A DNA stretch of 64,000 nt from Planctomycetota bacterium. Lineage in GTDB: Bacteria; Planctomycetota; Phycisphaerae; Phycisphaerales; SM1A02. A program made the position numbers and the translations under genes. The notes below the pieces were generated by a model. That model made no database searches. It was not told the DNA's origin and was given only the letters and a program-made list of their open reading frames with translations. The DNA is taken from NCBI GenBank assembly GCA_016873255.1, contig VGXR01000008.1, positions 1 to 64,000 of the forward strand. Direction: 5' to 3'. Of this stretch, positions 51,815-60,370 are shown one piece after another; the first letter of the stretch is position 1; each line of letters starts with the position of its first letter.

Positions 51815-52770
51815 GCGAGCGACCTTTCCTCGAGGCGCGGCGGCGATACGCTCGCGCGCGCGTGCCAGGACCGGAGGATATTCGGGTCGATGCGGGCACG
51901 GAATCCGTCCGGCCCGACCGGTTCGGGACGGGCATCGCCGCGGGCCCAGGATGCCACCAGCCCGCGCACCCGGTCCGGGTCCACCCCGGCCTCGCGCAGC
52001 GATGCCAGGGAGCACGCGCCCGCTCGCTTGGCCATCCGCGTGCCGTCGGCATCGAGCACCAGCGGGAGGTGCCACCAGCGCGGCGGCTCGGCGCCGAGCG
52101 CGCGGTGCAGCCGCGACTGCAGCGCCGCCGACGGCAGCAGGTCGTTCCCGCGCACCACGTCGGTCACGCCTTGCGCGATGTCGTCGACCGTGACCGCCAG
52201 CTGGTACGAGGGGATTCCCGACTTCGTCCACACCAGGAAGTCGCCGGTGACCTCCGCCGGCCGAAATGCGTGCGGACCCGCAGCCTCGTCGTCGATGCGT
52301 TCGTCGCCCGCGTCGATGCGCATGCGATGGTTGACGTCGCGGCGCGCGAATCGCCAGGCATCGCCCGGTGCCGGGCGGAGCGACGCAGGGAACGGCCTGG
52401 GTGCGTCGGAGGCGTGCGGCGCGCCGAGCGCCTCCTGCGCCTCGCGCACCTCGCTGCGCGAGTGCGGGCTCTCGTACACCAGTCCCTCGCGCGCGAGGTG
52501 CCCCATCGCCGCGGCGAAGGACTCGATCCGCTCGCTCTGCACCACCGGCTCGCCGTCGCAGTCGATCCCGAGCCACGCGAGGATCTCCGCCGTGCCGGTG
52601 TCGCCCGCCGCCGCGGCACGGTCGCGATCGAGGTCCTCGATGCGAAGCACCAGCCGCCACCCGAGGTTGCGGGCCAGGGCCCAGTTCACGAGGAACGTGC
52701 ACGCGTTGCCCAGGTGCAGCGGCCCCGTGGGGCTTGGCGCGATGCGCGAGCAGCGGTGCATCCGTCCCAT
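51796..52770 (-). CDS. gluQ: Glutamyl-Q tRNA(Asp) synthetase
   Basis: A 324-residue truncated class I synthetase without an anticodon-binding domain. The HIGH-like motif is PTGPLHLGNA and the KMSKR-like motif GTRMAKRAGA. LRIEDLDRDRAA and VVRGNDLLPSA are typical. GluQRS attaches glutamate to queuosine in tRNA-Asp. The zinc-binding cysteines of E. coli GluQRS are not present (segment YESPHSRSEVREAQ). The ATG at 52770 lies 27 bp from the divergent pterin dehydratase gene. An internal ATG at 52761 is also possible. Confidence 0.9.
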   Translation of the reverse strand: MGRMHRCSRIAPSPTGPLHLGNACTFLVNWALARNLGWRLVLRIEDLDRDRAAAAGDTGTAEILAWLGIDCDGEPVVQSERIESFAAAMGHLAREGLVYESPHSRSEVREAQEALGAPHASDAPRPFPASLRPAPGDAWRFARRDVNHRMRIDAGDERIDDEAAGPHAFRPAEVTGDFLVWTKSGIPSYQLAVTVDDIAQGVTDVVRGNDLLPSAALQSRLHRALGAEPPRWWHLPLVLDADGTRMAKRAGACSLASLREAGVDPDRVRGLVASWARGDARPEPVGPDGFRARIDPNILRSWHARASVSPPRLEERSLAWLHDS

Positions 52771-52797
52771 GCGCCAAGGGTATATTCGTCCGGTCCC
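52771..52797. promoter_or_regulatory. 27-bp divergent promoter shared by gluQ and the pterin dehydratase gene
   Basis: The only AT-rich element is ggtatatt (52779-52786). On the plus strand TATATT ends 11 nt before the dehydratase ATG. On the minus strand TATACC ends 8 nt before the gluQ ATG. The -35 regions would have to lie inside the opposite gene's start. Confidence 0.5.
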
Positions 52798-53091
52798 ATG
52801 GCCCGGCTCACCGCCAAGCAGATCCAGACCCGCCTGTCCGCGCTCCAGGACTGGACCCGCAGCGGCGGGGTGATCCAGCGGACCTTCGCGTTCCCCGACT
52901 TCGTGCACGCGATGCGCTTCGTCGACGCGGTGGCGGCGGAGGCCGAGCGCGTGCAGCACCACCCGGACATCATGGTCCGCTACTCGAAGGTGACGCTCGC
53001 CCTCAGCACCCACGACGTGGGAGGCATCTCCGAGAAGGACTTCGCGTTCGCGGGCGCGGCCGACGCGATCTTCGCCTCCGCGGCTCGGTGA
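52798..53091 (+). CDS. 4a-hydroxytetrahydrobiopterin dehydratase (PCD/DCoH)
   Basis: A 97-residue protein of the pterin-4a-carbinolamine dehydratase family. It starts MARLTAKQIQTRLSALQDW and contains the signature QHHPDIMVRYSKVTLALSTHD with the two His. It recycles the oxidised pterin cofactor after aromatic hydroxylation, or acts in related pterin metabolism. No phenylalanine hydroxylase gene is present in the window. Length is as expected (95-105). Confidence 0.92.
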   Translation: MARLTAKQIQTRLSALQDWTRSGGVIQRTFAFPDFVHAMRFVDAVAAEAERVQHHPDIMVRYSKVTLALSTHDVGGISEKDFAFAGAADAIFASAAR

Positions 53092-53163
53092 GCGGGGTTG
53101 CCGGGGGCGGGCGGCTTCGCCGCATGGCCCTGCCCACGCCGCGCGGCCTCGAGCCTTGCCCGC

Positions 53164-54225
53164 CTACGCGGGCCACGCACCAAGCACCGCCCGCGCCATG
53201 CGCGCGCGTGCGGCCCGCTCGTCGTCGTCGGTCTCGATGGCCGGGTCGGCGGCGCGGAGGTGTGCCGACTGCAGCTGGATGGTGAGCCGGTTCAGTTCGT
53301 CGATGGAGACGTCGGGCAGCAGTCCCATGCATGCCCCGAGGCGGACGCTCGAGAGCTGCTTCATGGCCTCGTCCACGCCGAGGAGGCGTGCCGAGCGCAG
53401 CATGGCGATTCCCCGGAAGACCCGGTCCTCCAGGAGCGTCCGCTGCCGCTCGAGCAGCACGCGCCGCGCGTCGCGCTCGTAGGCCACGATCGCCGGCACC
53501 ACGCGGCCCGCGAACTCCTCGAGCAGGGCCTCCTCCGTCACGCCCAGCGTGCGCTGGTTCGACACCTGGAACCAGTCCCCCGATGCATCGCTTCCCTCGC
53601 CGTGGAAACCCCGCACCGCAAGGTGCAGCTCCTTCGCGGCGCGCTTCACCTTCTCGATCTCGTTCGTGACGCGCATTGCGCGCAGGTGCACCATCACGCC
53701 GATGCGGATGCCGCATCCCACGTTGGTCGGGCAGGCGGTCAGGTAGCCCCAGGAGCGGTCGAACGCGAAGTCGAGGCGCTCGCCGAGCGTCGCCTCCGCG
53801 CGCATGGCGGTGTCGAAGGCGTCTCGCAGCCGGTTGCCGGGGCGCAGCACCTGGAGGCGCAGGTGGTCCTCCTCGTTGACCATCAGCGAGACGCGCTCGT
53901 CGGCGGTCACCGCCACCGCGCGCGGCGAATCGCCCTCGGCGAACTGCCGGCTGATCAGGTGGCGCTCCCACAGGAGCTGCCGGTCCCTCTTGGGGAGCGC
54001 GGTCAGGTCGATCCAGGCGAGCGGCTCGGGGCTCTCGGCTCCGACGCGGCCGCCGGCGATGCCCAGGGTCGACTCGGTGGTGCCCGCCGCGGCGCGGACG
54101 GTCTCGAGCACCTCGCGGCGCTGCGGGTGCGTGGCGCGCGCCACGAACGGGAAGCCCGCCACGTTGCGCGCGACGCGCACGCGGCAGCTCATCACGACGT
54201 CGCGGTCGTCCAGTGCCGCGCTCAC
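53164..54225 (-). CDS. mcsB: Protein arginine kinase McsB
   Basis: A 353-residue ATP:guanido phosphotransferase-type enzyme with a GTG start overlapping the mcsA stop (GTGA). Signatures are SCRVRVARNVAGFPF near the N-terminus, VNEEDHLRLQVL, the active-site loop TACPTNVGCGIR and VRGFHGEGSDASGDWFQVSN. McsB phosphorylates arginine residues to mark proteins for ClpCP degradation in Firmicutes. Neighbouring McsA is its activator. ClpC and CtsR are not in the window. Confidence 0.93.
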   Translation of the reverse strand: MSAALDDRDVVMSCRVRVARNVAGFPFVARATHPQRREVLETVRAAAGTTESTLGIAGGRVGAESPEPLAWIDLTALPKRDRQLLWERHLISRQFAEGDSPRAVAVTADERVSLMVNEEDHLRLQVLRPGNRLRDAFDTAMRAEATLGERLDFAFDRSWGYLTACPTNVGCGIRIGVMVHLRAMRVTNEIEKVKRAAKELHLAVRGFHGEGSDASGDWFQVSNQRTLGVTEEALLEEFAGRVVPAIVAYERDARRVLLERQRTLLEDRVFRGIAMLRSARLLGVDEAMKQLSSVRLGACMGLLPDVSIDELNRLTIQLQSAHLRAADPAIETDDDERAARARMARAVLGAWPA

Positions 54226-54740
54226 GCCCTCCCCTCCTGCCCCGCCGCCCCGGCGGGACGGAGCTCGCGGATCCGGTCGCGCAGGCTTGCCGCGCGCTCG
54301 TACTGCTCCGCGGCCACGGCCTCCTCGAGCTCGCGCCCGAGCTGCGTCAGGAGCGCGGTGCGTTCCGCGGCGACCTCGGCGCGCGCGGGCCGCCGGCCGA
54401 CGTGCTCCGTTGCGCCGTCGTGCGAGCGCGCGATGATCGGCGCCACCGTGGACGCGAACGCGCGGTAGCAGGCCGCGCAGCCGAGGAGCCCGGTGGACTT
54501 GAAGTCGTTGAACGTGTGGCCGCATTCCGGGCATGCGGGCCCGCGCGGGCGCGCGGCGCCGACCTGCGCGAGCTGCCCGAGCAGCGCATGGATCGGTGCA
54601 TGGCCGGGCAGCTGGATGCCTGCGGCCGCCGCATGCTCCTCGCAGAGGTGCACCTCGGTGACCTTTCCGTTGACGATCACGGTGTTGTGGACCACCGCAG
54701 GCTTGCTGCAGTGATCGCACGTCCTGAACGGCGCAGCCAT
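54222..54740 (-). CDS. mcsA: McsA-type zinc-finger/UVR-motif protein
   Basis: A 172-residue protein with two CxxC pairs (CDHC near residue 8 with C..H at VHLCEEHAA; CPEC and CAAC around 70-90) and a C-terminal UVR motif (RELEEAVAAEQYERAASLRD). McsA binds and activates the arginine kinase McsB. The gene overlaps mcsB by 4 nt. TAGAAT ends 7 nt before the ATG, so the pair may be transcribed without a leader. Confidence 0.9.
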   Translation of the reverse strand: MAAPFRTCDHCSKPAVVHNTVIVNGKVTEVHLCEEHAAAAGIQLPGHAPIHALLGQLAQVGAARPRGPACPECGHTFNDFKSTGLLGCAACYRAFASTVAPIIARSHDGATEHVGRRPARAEVAAERTALLTQLGRELEEAVAAEQYERAASLRDRIRELRPAGAAGQEGRA

Positions 54741-54750
54741 GGGGGCGATT

Positions 54751-55566
54751 CTAAGCCGCGACCGCCGAATGCACGGCCTTCAATCCGGCAAGCAGCGCAG
54801 GAATCGAGTCGAGGGGCTGGATGGTCCCCGCGTCGCTGAGGCTGCGCGCCGGGTCGGGGTGGCACTCCAGGAACACCGCATGCACGCCTGCCGCCACCGC
54901 CGCGCGGGCAAGCAGCCCGCAGCGCTCCGGGCGTCCGCTCGTGGCGGTCCCGGCGCCGCCGGGCAGCTGCAGGCTGTGCGTGGCATCGAAGCACACGGGT
55001 GCGCCGAGGGCCATCATGTCACCGAGCCCGATGAAGTCCGTCACCAGCCGGTTGTAGCCGAAGAAGGTGCCGCGCTCGGTGAGCATGCGCTGAGTGCATC
55101 CGCCCTCCGCGAGCTTGGTGAGCACGTTGCGCATCTCCTCGGGCGACATGAACTGCCCCTTCTTCACGTTGACGGGCCGGCCGGTGCCCGCCGCCGCCGC
55201 CAGCAGGTCCGTCTGCCGACAGAGGAACGCCGGGACCTGCAGAAGGTCGACGACCTTCGCGGCGGGTGCCGCCTGCAACGGGTCGTGGATGTCGGTGGTG
55301 ACGGGCGCCCCCAGCAGTTCCCGCAGCCGGGCCATCTCCTCCAGGCCTCGCTCGAGGCCCGGTCCGCGGTGCCCCTTGATGCTCGAGCGGTTGGCCTTGT
55401 CGAAGCTCGCCTTGAAGACGAAGGGCAGACCAAGCGCGGCGCAGGCATCGCGGACCGTCGCCCCGATGCGCTCATTGGTGGACCGGTCCTCCAGGATGCA
55501 GGGCCCGGCGATCACCAGGAGGCGTCGGCCCGGGGCCGCGAAGAACTCGGTCAAGACGGTGCTCAT
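54751..55566 (-). CDS. kdsA: 3-deoxy-8-phosphooctulonate synthase
   Basis: A 271-residue TIM-barrel enzyme making Kdo 8-phosphate from arabinose 5-phosphate and phosphoenolpyruvate. Signatures: VIAGPCILED, FKASFDKANRSS, VTTDIHDPLQA, NVKKGQFMSPEEM and CFDATHSLQLPGG. Kdo is the core sugar linking to lipid A, so the gene complements the lpx set at 14-19 kb. The ATG at 55566 fits the family start. It is 10 bp downstream of the mcsA start region on the same strand, but separate in function. Confidence 0.95.
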   Translation of the reverse strand: MSTVLTEFFAAPGRRLLVIAGPCILEDRSTNERIGATVRDACAALGLPFVFKASFDKANRSSIKGHRGPGLERGLEEMARLRELLGAPVTTDIHDPLQAAPAAKVVDLLQVPAFLCRQTDLLAAAAGTGRPVNVKKGQFMSPEEMRNVLTKLAEGGCTQRMLTERGTFFGYNRLVTDFIGLGDMMALGAPVCFDATHSLQLPGGAGTATSGRPERCGLLARAAVAAGVHAVFLECHPDPARSLSDAGTIQPLDSIPALLAGLKAVHSAVAA

Positions 55567-55760
55567 TCGTGGGTTCTCGGCTGTACCAGGCGGCAGGGGG
55601 GCCAATCCGGGCGGCGCAGGCCTCACGGACCGCCCGCGGGATTTGAATTTACGCGATTGCGGCTTCAAGCGGCGGGTCCCGTATCCGATGGTGGTTCCTG
55701 CCCGAGGCGCCTGTGTGGGTCTGCCCGGGCTTCGTGAGCGTCGAGTGGAGCGAATCGGCC

Positions 55761-56558
55761 ATGTCGCGAGTCCCGGAAACCCCTGAGCAGTTCAGCACCT
55801 TCGTCTGCGACCTGGTGCGCCGGCGCCACCCCTCGCGGAAGGTCGAGCTCTCGGCCACGCTGGTGCTCACCATCGACGGCCGCCACCTCGGCCTCGAGAA
55901 CCTCTGGCGCACCGTGCAGCGTGCTCCGGAGGCGTGGCTCGAGACGGTCGAGCACCACGTCGACCGCGTGCTCGAGGGCGACCAGATGAGCTCGCTCGAC
56001 ATCCCGTTCGCCGTGGCGAAGCCGCGCATCATGCCGCGCATCCAGCCCGCGAACATCTTCCAGACGCTCGACCGCGAGCAGGTGGCGCACGTCACGTGGG
56101 TGAACGACACCGTGATCGTGTTCGTCATGGACATGCCGCACTACACGGTCTCCATCAGCACCGAGCAGATGATCCGCTGGGGCGTGACCGCGGAGGACCT
56201 CGAGGAGATCGCGCGCGCCAACCTCGACCGGTACGCGCCGAACCTCGACGTGCAGGTGGTCCGCTCCAACGAGGGCGGCCGCGCCGCCATCATCAGCATG
56301 CACGACGGCTACGACGCCGCGCGGCTCCTGCTGGGTGACCTGCACTCCCGGCTCTCCGCGCAGCTCGGACGCACCTTCTACGTGGCCGCGCCCGCGCGCG
56401 ACATGTTCCTCGCCATGACGGGCGACCCCGAGCCGTTCGTGTCGCGCCTGCGCGCGCGCGCGGAGCAGGAGTACCACCGGCTTCCTTACCCGATCTGCGC
56501 GGACCTGTTCCTGGTGACCCCCGACGGCGTCGCCGGGACCAAGACCGAGGCCGCCTGA
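55761..56558 (+). CDS. DUF1444-family protein
   Basis: A 265-residue cytoplasmic protein without signal peptide. Typical segments: VELSATLVLTIDGRHLGLEN, FAVAKPRIMPRIQPANIF, WVNDTVIVFVMDMPHYTVSI and LRARAEQEYHRLPYPICADL. Members are found in Bacillus (YtpQ) and planctomycetes. The function is not established. A run-in ribosome-like stretch (gtggagcg) precedes the ATG at 55761. Confidence 0.82.
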   Translation: MSRVPETPEQFSTFVCDLVRRRHPSRKVELSATLVLTIDGRHLGLENLWRTVQRAPEAWLETVEHHVDRVLEGDQMSSLDIPFAVAKPRIMPRIQPANIFQTLDREQVAHVTWVNDTVIVFVMDMPHYTVSISTEQMIRWGVTAEDLEEIARANLDRYAPNLDVQVVRSNEGGRAAIISMHDGYDAARLLLGDLHSRLSAQLGRTFYVAAPARDMFLAMTGDPEPFVSRLRARAEQEYHRLPYPICADLFLVTPDGVAGTKTEAA

Positions 56559-56564
56559 GCCCGT

Positions 56565-57218
56565 TCAGCCCGCGAGGGCCGCGATCGCATCGCCCACGGC
56601 CCCGAGCGCCGCAAGCGCCCGGGGCATGTCCCATTGCTGGCGCGGGCGGTCGCCGGTCGTGTTGCTGATCGCGCGGACCTCGATGCCGGGAACGCCCGCG
56701 CGCAGCGCCGCATGCACCACCGCGGCGCCTTCCATCGCCTCCGCGGCCGCGTGCGTCCGCTCGCGGATCCGCCGCGCGGCCGCATCGGTGCCCGAGCACG
56801 TCGCCACCGTCGCGATCGGCGCCACCGGGCCCAGCGCCGCGAAGGGCGCCCACAGCGTGCGGTCGACCGGCACCGAGTTTCCCCGGAACGGGCCGAGCGG
56901 GAACCCGAGCGTCGACATGTCGCCGAATCCCGCGGGAAGCTCGATTCCCTCCTCCGCGTAGACGCACCGCTCCGAGATGACCACCGCACCCGGCGCGAGT
57001 CCTGAGCCCGGGAGCGAGCCGGCGATGCCCGCCGAGACCGCGGCACCGAAGGGGCGCCCGCCTGCACGCGCCAGCGCGAGCGCCTCGGCCGTCGCGGCTG
57101 CGGCGTTCGTTCGCCCGATCCCCGCCACAGCTACCTCCACGCCCGCCGAACCGAGGCAGCGTGCACCGAGCGCGGCGCGCTCGGCGTCCACGGCCACCAC
57201 GACGAGCACGCGGGGCAC
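56565..57218 (-). CDS. mqnB: Futalosine hydrolase
   Basis: A 217-residue nucleosidase with a GTG start. It shows AVSAGIAGSLPGSGLAPG, ERCVYAEEGIELPAGFG, the acid/base segment EAMEGAAVVHAAL and the family-specific VRAISNTTGDRPRQQWDMP. It removes hypoxanthine from futalosine in the alternative menaquinone pathway. The stop of hisS lies one base upstream of its start. A 5'-methylthioadenosine nucleosidase is the main alternative, but the last motif favours MqnB. Confidence 0.88.
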   Translation of the reverse strand: MPRVLVVVAVDAERAALGARCLGSAGVEVAVAGIGRTNAAAATAEALALARAGGRPFGAAVSAGIAGSLPGSGLAPGAVVISERCVYAEEGIELPAGFGDMSTLGFPLGPFRGNSVPVDRTLWAPFAALGPVAPIATVATCSGTDAAARRIRERTHAAAEAMEGAAVVHAALRAGVPGIEVRAISNTTGDRPRQQWDMPRALAALGAVGDAIAALAG

Positions 57219-57219
57219 G

Positions 57220-58569
57220 TCAGCCCCCGCCCGCGCGCAGCGCGGCCGCGAGGTCGGCGATCGACGCGAGGCGCTGCTCGCCGCTCGAGAGGTCCTTGAG
57301 CTGCGCCGCGCCCTGCGCGAGTTCCGCGCCCAGGATCACCGCGAAGCGCGCGCGCTGCTTGGAGGCCTCGGCGAGCAGCTTCCCCACGTTGCGCGTCGCC
57401 TTGTAGGTGTGCCGGACGTGGAAGCCGTCGGCGCGCAGGCGCGCCACGAGCCGCGGCAGCTCCGCGTCGGCGGCCGGGTCGCCGGCCGACACCACGAACG
57501 CATCGGGCCGTGGCAGGAGCTCCGCACCGTCCTTGGGCAGCAGCCCGCGGTCGGCGAGCACCAGGCCCAGCACCACGTCCCCCATGCCGAAGCCGATCGC
57601 GGGCATGCGCGGCCCGCCGAAGAGCTCGACCAGCCCGTCGTAGCGGCCGCCGCCGGCGATCGCGCGCTCGGCACCGGAGGCTTCGTGGACCTCGAACACC
57701 GTGCCCGTGTAGTAGGCCAGCCCGCGCACGATGCCGAGGTCGAGCTCGCACCACTCCGCGAGGCCCGCGGCCGAGAGCGCCTCGCGCAGCGCTGCGAGCT
57801 CCGCAAGCTCCGAGGCGTCGATGCCCGCCGCCGCCGCCAGCGCACCCAGGTCGCCCGCGAGCGGCACGCGCGTGCGCACGGCGTGCTCGAAGCGCGCGAG
57901 CGCGTCGCCAGCGAGGCCCAGCGCCGCGGCGCGCTTCGTGAATTCATCCGCGGGCATCTTGTCGCGGCGGTCGAGCAGCTCGAACGCCGCGGCGACCGAA
58001 CCCTCCGCCACGCCGAGCGCGCGCACGAGCCGCGCCGCCGCCACGCGGTGGCTGATCTTGACGCGCACGTCCTGCGGGCCGAGACCCAGCCGCGACAGCG
58101 CGTTCACGGCCACGCCGATGACCTCTGCGTCGATCGCGGGTCCCTCGAGCCCGAGCAGGTCGACGTTCCACTGGAAGAACTCGCGCAGCCGCCCGCGCTG
58201 CGGGCGCTCGGCGCGGAAGAAGTTCGGCACCGCGAACCACTTGACCGGCACGGGCAGCTGCGCCGCGCGGGCCGCCGCCATGCGTGCGAGCGTGGGCGTG
58301 AACTCCGGGCGCAGCGCATAGTCGTCGCTGCCGCCCTGGCGCCGGAAGCTGAAGAGCTCGCTCACGATTCCGTCGCCGCTCTTGGCGGTGTACAGCCCGA
58401 GGTGCTCGAACGCCGGCCCGTCGATCTCGTCGTAGCCGAACGCCACGCTGGCCTCGCGCCAGGCACGCTCGATCCGCCGGCGAACGGCCATCTCGGCCGG
58501 GTAGAAGTCCCGGGTCCCCTTCGGTGCCTGGAAGCCGTGTGCCTGGAAGCCGTGTGAGTCGGAGCCCAT
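57220..58569 (-). CDS. hisS: Histidyl-tRNA synthetase
   Basis: A 449-residue class II synthetase. Motif 1 is near FQAPKGTRDFYPAEMAVRRR, motif 2 is FFRAERPQRGRLREFFQWNVD, the histidine-specific loop is GLAYYTGTVFEVHE, and motif 3 is IAGGGRYDGL with GFGMGDVVLGL. The C-terminal anticodon-binding domain runs from about 345 (PDAFVVSAGDPAADAEL) with ATRNVGKLLAEASKQRARFA. The N-terminus carries a duplicated HGFQA from a 15-bp direct repeat. It follows a membrane-protein gene with one base between stop and start. Confidence 0.95.
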   Translation of the reverse strand: MGSDSHGFQAHGFQAPKGTRDFYPAEMAVRRRIERAWREASVAFGYDEIDGPAFEHLGLYTAKSGDGIVSELFSFRRQGGSDDYALRPEFTPTLARMAAARAAQLPVPVKWFAVPNFFRAERPQRGRLREFFQWNVDLLGLEGPAIDAEVIGVAVNALSRLGLGPQDVRVKISHRVAAARLVRALGVAEGSVAAAFELLDRRDKMPADEFTKRAAALGLAGDALARFEHAVRTRVPLAGDLGALAAAAGIDASELAELAALREALSAAGLAEWCELDLGIVRGLAYYTGTVFEVHEASGAERAIAGGGRYDGLVELFGGPRMPAIGFGMGDVVLGLVLADRGLLPKDGAELLPRPDAFVVSAGDPAADAELPRLVARLRADGFHVRHTYKATRNVGKLLAEASKQRARFAVILGAELAQGAAQLKDLSSGEQRLASIADLAAALRAGGG

Positions 58570-58570
58570 G

Positions 58571-59155
58571 TCAGCGTGCCGCCGGGCGGATGATGAGCGC
58601 GCACGCGACGCCGGCGAGCGACCAGCCGACGAGCCCGTCCACGAAGAGGGCCAGTGCGTAGGCATCCGGCAGTTGGAAGAAGTTCCACAGGACACCGTGC
58701 GTCGCCAGCACCGCGAAGGCCGGGACGACCAACCCGATCGCCAGGCGGTCCTGCGTGCGTGCGCCGAACTTGGCCGCGATGCCCACCACCGCGGCGAGCA
58801 TCGCCGTGCAGAAGAGCTCGATCAGGAACCCCTTGGCAAGCAGCGTCGGCGACATCGGGTCCGTGCCGTCGCGCCGGACGATGGCCATCACCAGCGGCCC
58901 GCGCCGGTGCTCCTCCAGGAACGCCTGCATCGCGAGCTCGGACTGCTGCGCGGTCATGCCTGCCGTGTCCGGCGGGGCCGGGGCGATCAACACGCCGTCG
59001 CGGTCGGCCGCCGACGCCAGCTGCGCGGGCAGGGTGGAGGCCAGCGCCGGCGGCATCGGGCGGAACGCGAAGTCGTACATGCCCGTCGTCCAGGACATCG
59101 CGCCCCATCCGAAGACGAGCACCGTGCCCACGATCATCGCCACGACCATCCGCAT
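58571..59155 (-). CDS. Membrane protein of unknown function
   Basis: A 194-residue protein with a first helix (MVVAMIVGTVLVFGWGAMSW), a soluble segment of about 70 residues and three C-terminal helices (LIELFCTAMLAAVVGIAA, AIGLVVPAFAVLATHGVL, FVDGLVGWSLAGVACALI). I do not recognise the family. TAGCCT ends 6 nt before the ATG. It is co-oriented with hisS, with a one-base gap, so the two are likely co-transcribed. Confidence 0.75.
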   Translation of the reverse strand: MRMVVAMIVGTVLVFGWGAMSWTTGMYDFAFRPMPPALASTLPAQLASAADRDGVLIAPAPPDTAGMTAQQSELAMQAFLEEHRRGPLVMAIVRRDGTDPMSPTLLAKGFLIELFCTAMLAAVVGIAAKFGARTQDRLAIGLVVPAFAVLATHGVLWNFFQLPDAYALALFVDGLVGWSLAGVACALIIRPAAR

Positions 59156-59164
59156 GGCGGAAGG

Positions 59165-60370
59165 CTAGCGGATCTCGGAGAGCGCCACGGGCCGCCGCGT
59201 GCGAGCGCAGCGCACCGCGGCCTCGAGCACGCGCTGCGTCTCGTAGGCATCCGCGAAGTCGGGGATGGCAACGACGGGCTTCCTCCCCGCGAGCGCCAGC
59301 ACCGTGTCCGCCGCCTGGCTCACGAAGCCGTGCTCGTACCCGAGGACGTGCGCGGCGGGCCAGTAGCTTCCGGCATACGGGTGGCCGGGGTCGGTGCACA
59401 TGATGCGGCTCCACCCGCGCATGCGCGCCGGCAGCGTGTGGTCCCACCACTGCAGCTCGTTCATCCGCTCGAAGTCGAACCGCACGCTCCCGAGCTCGCC
59501 GTTCAGCTCGATCTGGTTGCGGTTCTGGTTGCCCGTGGCCAGGCGCGTGGCCTCGAAGCTGGCGACCGCGCCCCCCGACATGCGCGCGAGGAAGAGCACC
59601 GCGTCATCCACCGTGCTGCGCCCCTTCCGCCGGCCGCGCGACGCCGCGCGCTTCGCGCCCTTGCCGCTGATGGCGCCGCCCGAGCCCTCCACCAGGTCGC
59701 GCTCCTTGACGAAGGTCTCCTCGACGGCGCCGACCACCTCGGTGACCTCCTCGCCCGTGATGAACCGCGCCATGTCGATGACGTGCGCGTTGAGGTCGCC
59801 GTGCGCGCCGCTGCCGGCCAGCTTGCTTTGGAAGCGCCACAGGAGCGGCGTGGAAGGCCCGCCCCAGTCCTGCAGGTAGCTCGCGCGCACGTGGAAGATG
59901 CGCCCGAGCTTCCCTTCCTTCACGAGCTGGTGCGCGAACGCCACCGCGGGGCAGCGCCGGTAGTTGAACCACACGAAGGTGCGCACCCCGCGCCTGGCGG
60001 CCTTGCGGGCCGCGTCGCGCATGCTCCGGGCATCCTCCAGGGTGCCCGCGAGCGGCTTCTCGCACGCCACGTTCTTGCCCGCCTCCAGGGCCTCGATGGA
60101 CACCTCGGCGTGCACGTGGTTCGGGGTGCAGTTGTCGATGAGGCCCACCTGCGGGTCGGTCACGAGGTCGCGCCAGTCGTCGGTGCAGCACTGCCACCCC
60201 CAGCGCTGCGCGAAGCCGGCGACGTCCCCGGCGTTGGTCCCGGCCACGGCGCGCATGGCCACGTGCAGCGGCAGGTCGAAGAACCGGGGTGCCGACATCC
60301 ACGCGTTGCTGTGGGCGCGCCCCATGAAGCTGGTGCCGACCAGTCCGATGCCGAGGGTCTTCTGCTTCAT
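59165..60370 (-). CDS. Gfo/Idh/MocA-family oxidoreductase
   Basis: A 401-residue NAD(P)-dependent dehydrogenase. The Rossmann start is GIGLVGTSFMGRAHSNAW, with DNCTPNHVHAEVSIEALEAG and the family EKP motif in VACEKPLAGT. The C-terminal alpha/beta domain has GDLNAHVIDMARFITGEEV. An Arg/Lys-rich loop (GAKRAASRGRRKGRSTVDD) is an unusual insert. Members oxidise or dehydrate sugars and inositols. Substrate unknown. TAGGAT ends 10 nt before the ATG, in a 26-bp divergent region. Confidence 0.92.
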   Translation of the reverse strand: MKQKTLGIGLVGTSFMGRAHSNAWMSAPRFFDLPLHVAMRAVAGTNAGDVAGFAQRWGWQCCTDDWRDLVTDPQVGLIDNCTPNHVHAEVSIEALEAGKNVACEKPLAGTLEDARSMRDAARKAARRGVRTFVWFNYRRCPAVAFAHQLVKEGKLGRIFHVRASYLQDWGGPSTPLLWRFQSKLAGSGAHGDLNAHVIDMARFITGEEVTEVVGAVEETFVKERDLVEGSGGAISGKGAKRAASRGRRKGRSTVDDAVLFLARMSGGAVASFEATRLATGNQNRNQIELNGELGSVRFDFERMNELQWWDHTLPARMRGWSRIMCTDPGHPYAGSYWPAAHVLGYEHGFVSQAADTVLALAGRKPVVAIPDFADAYETQRVLEAAVRCARTRRPVALSEIR

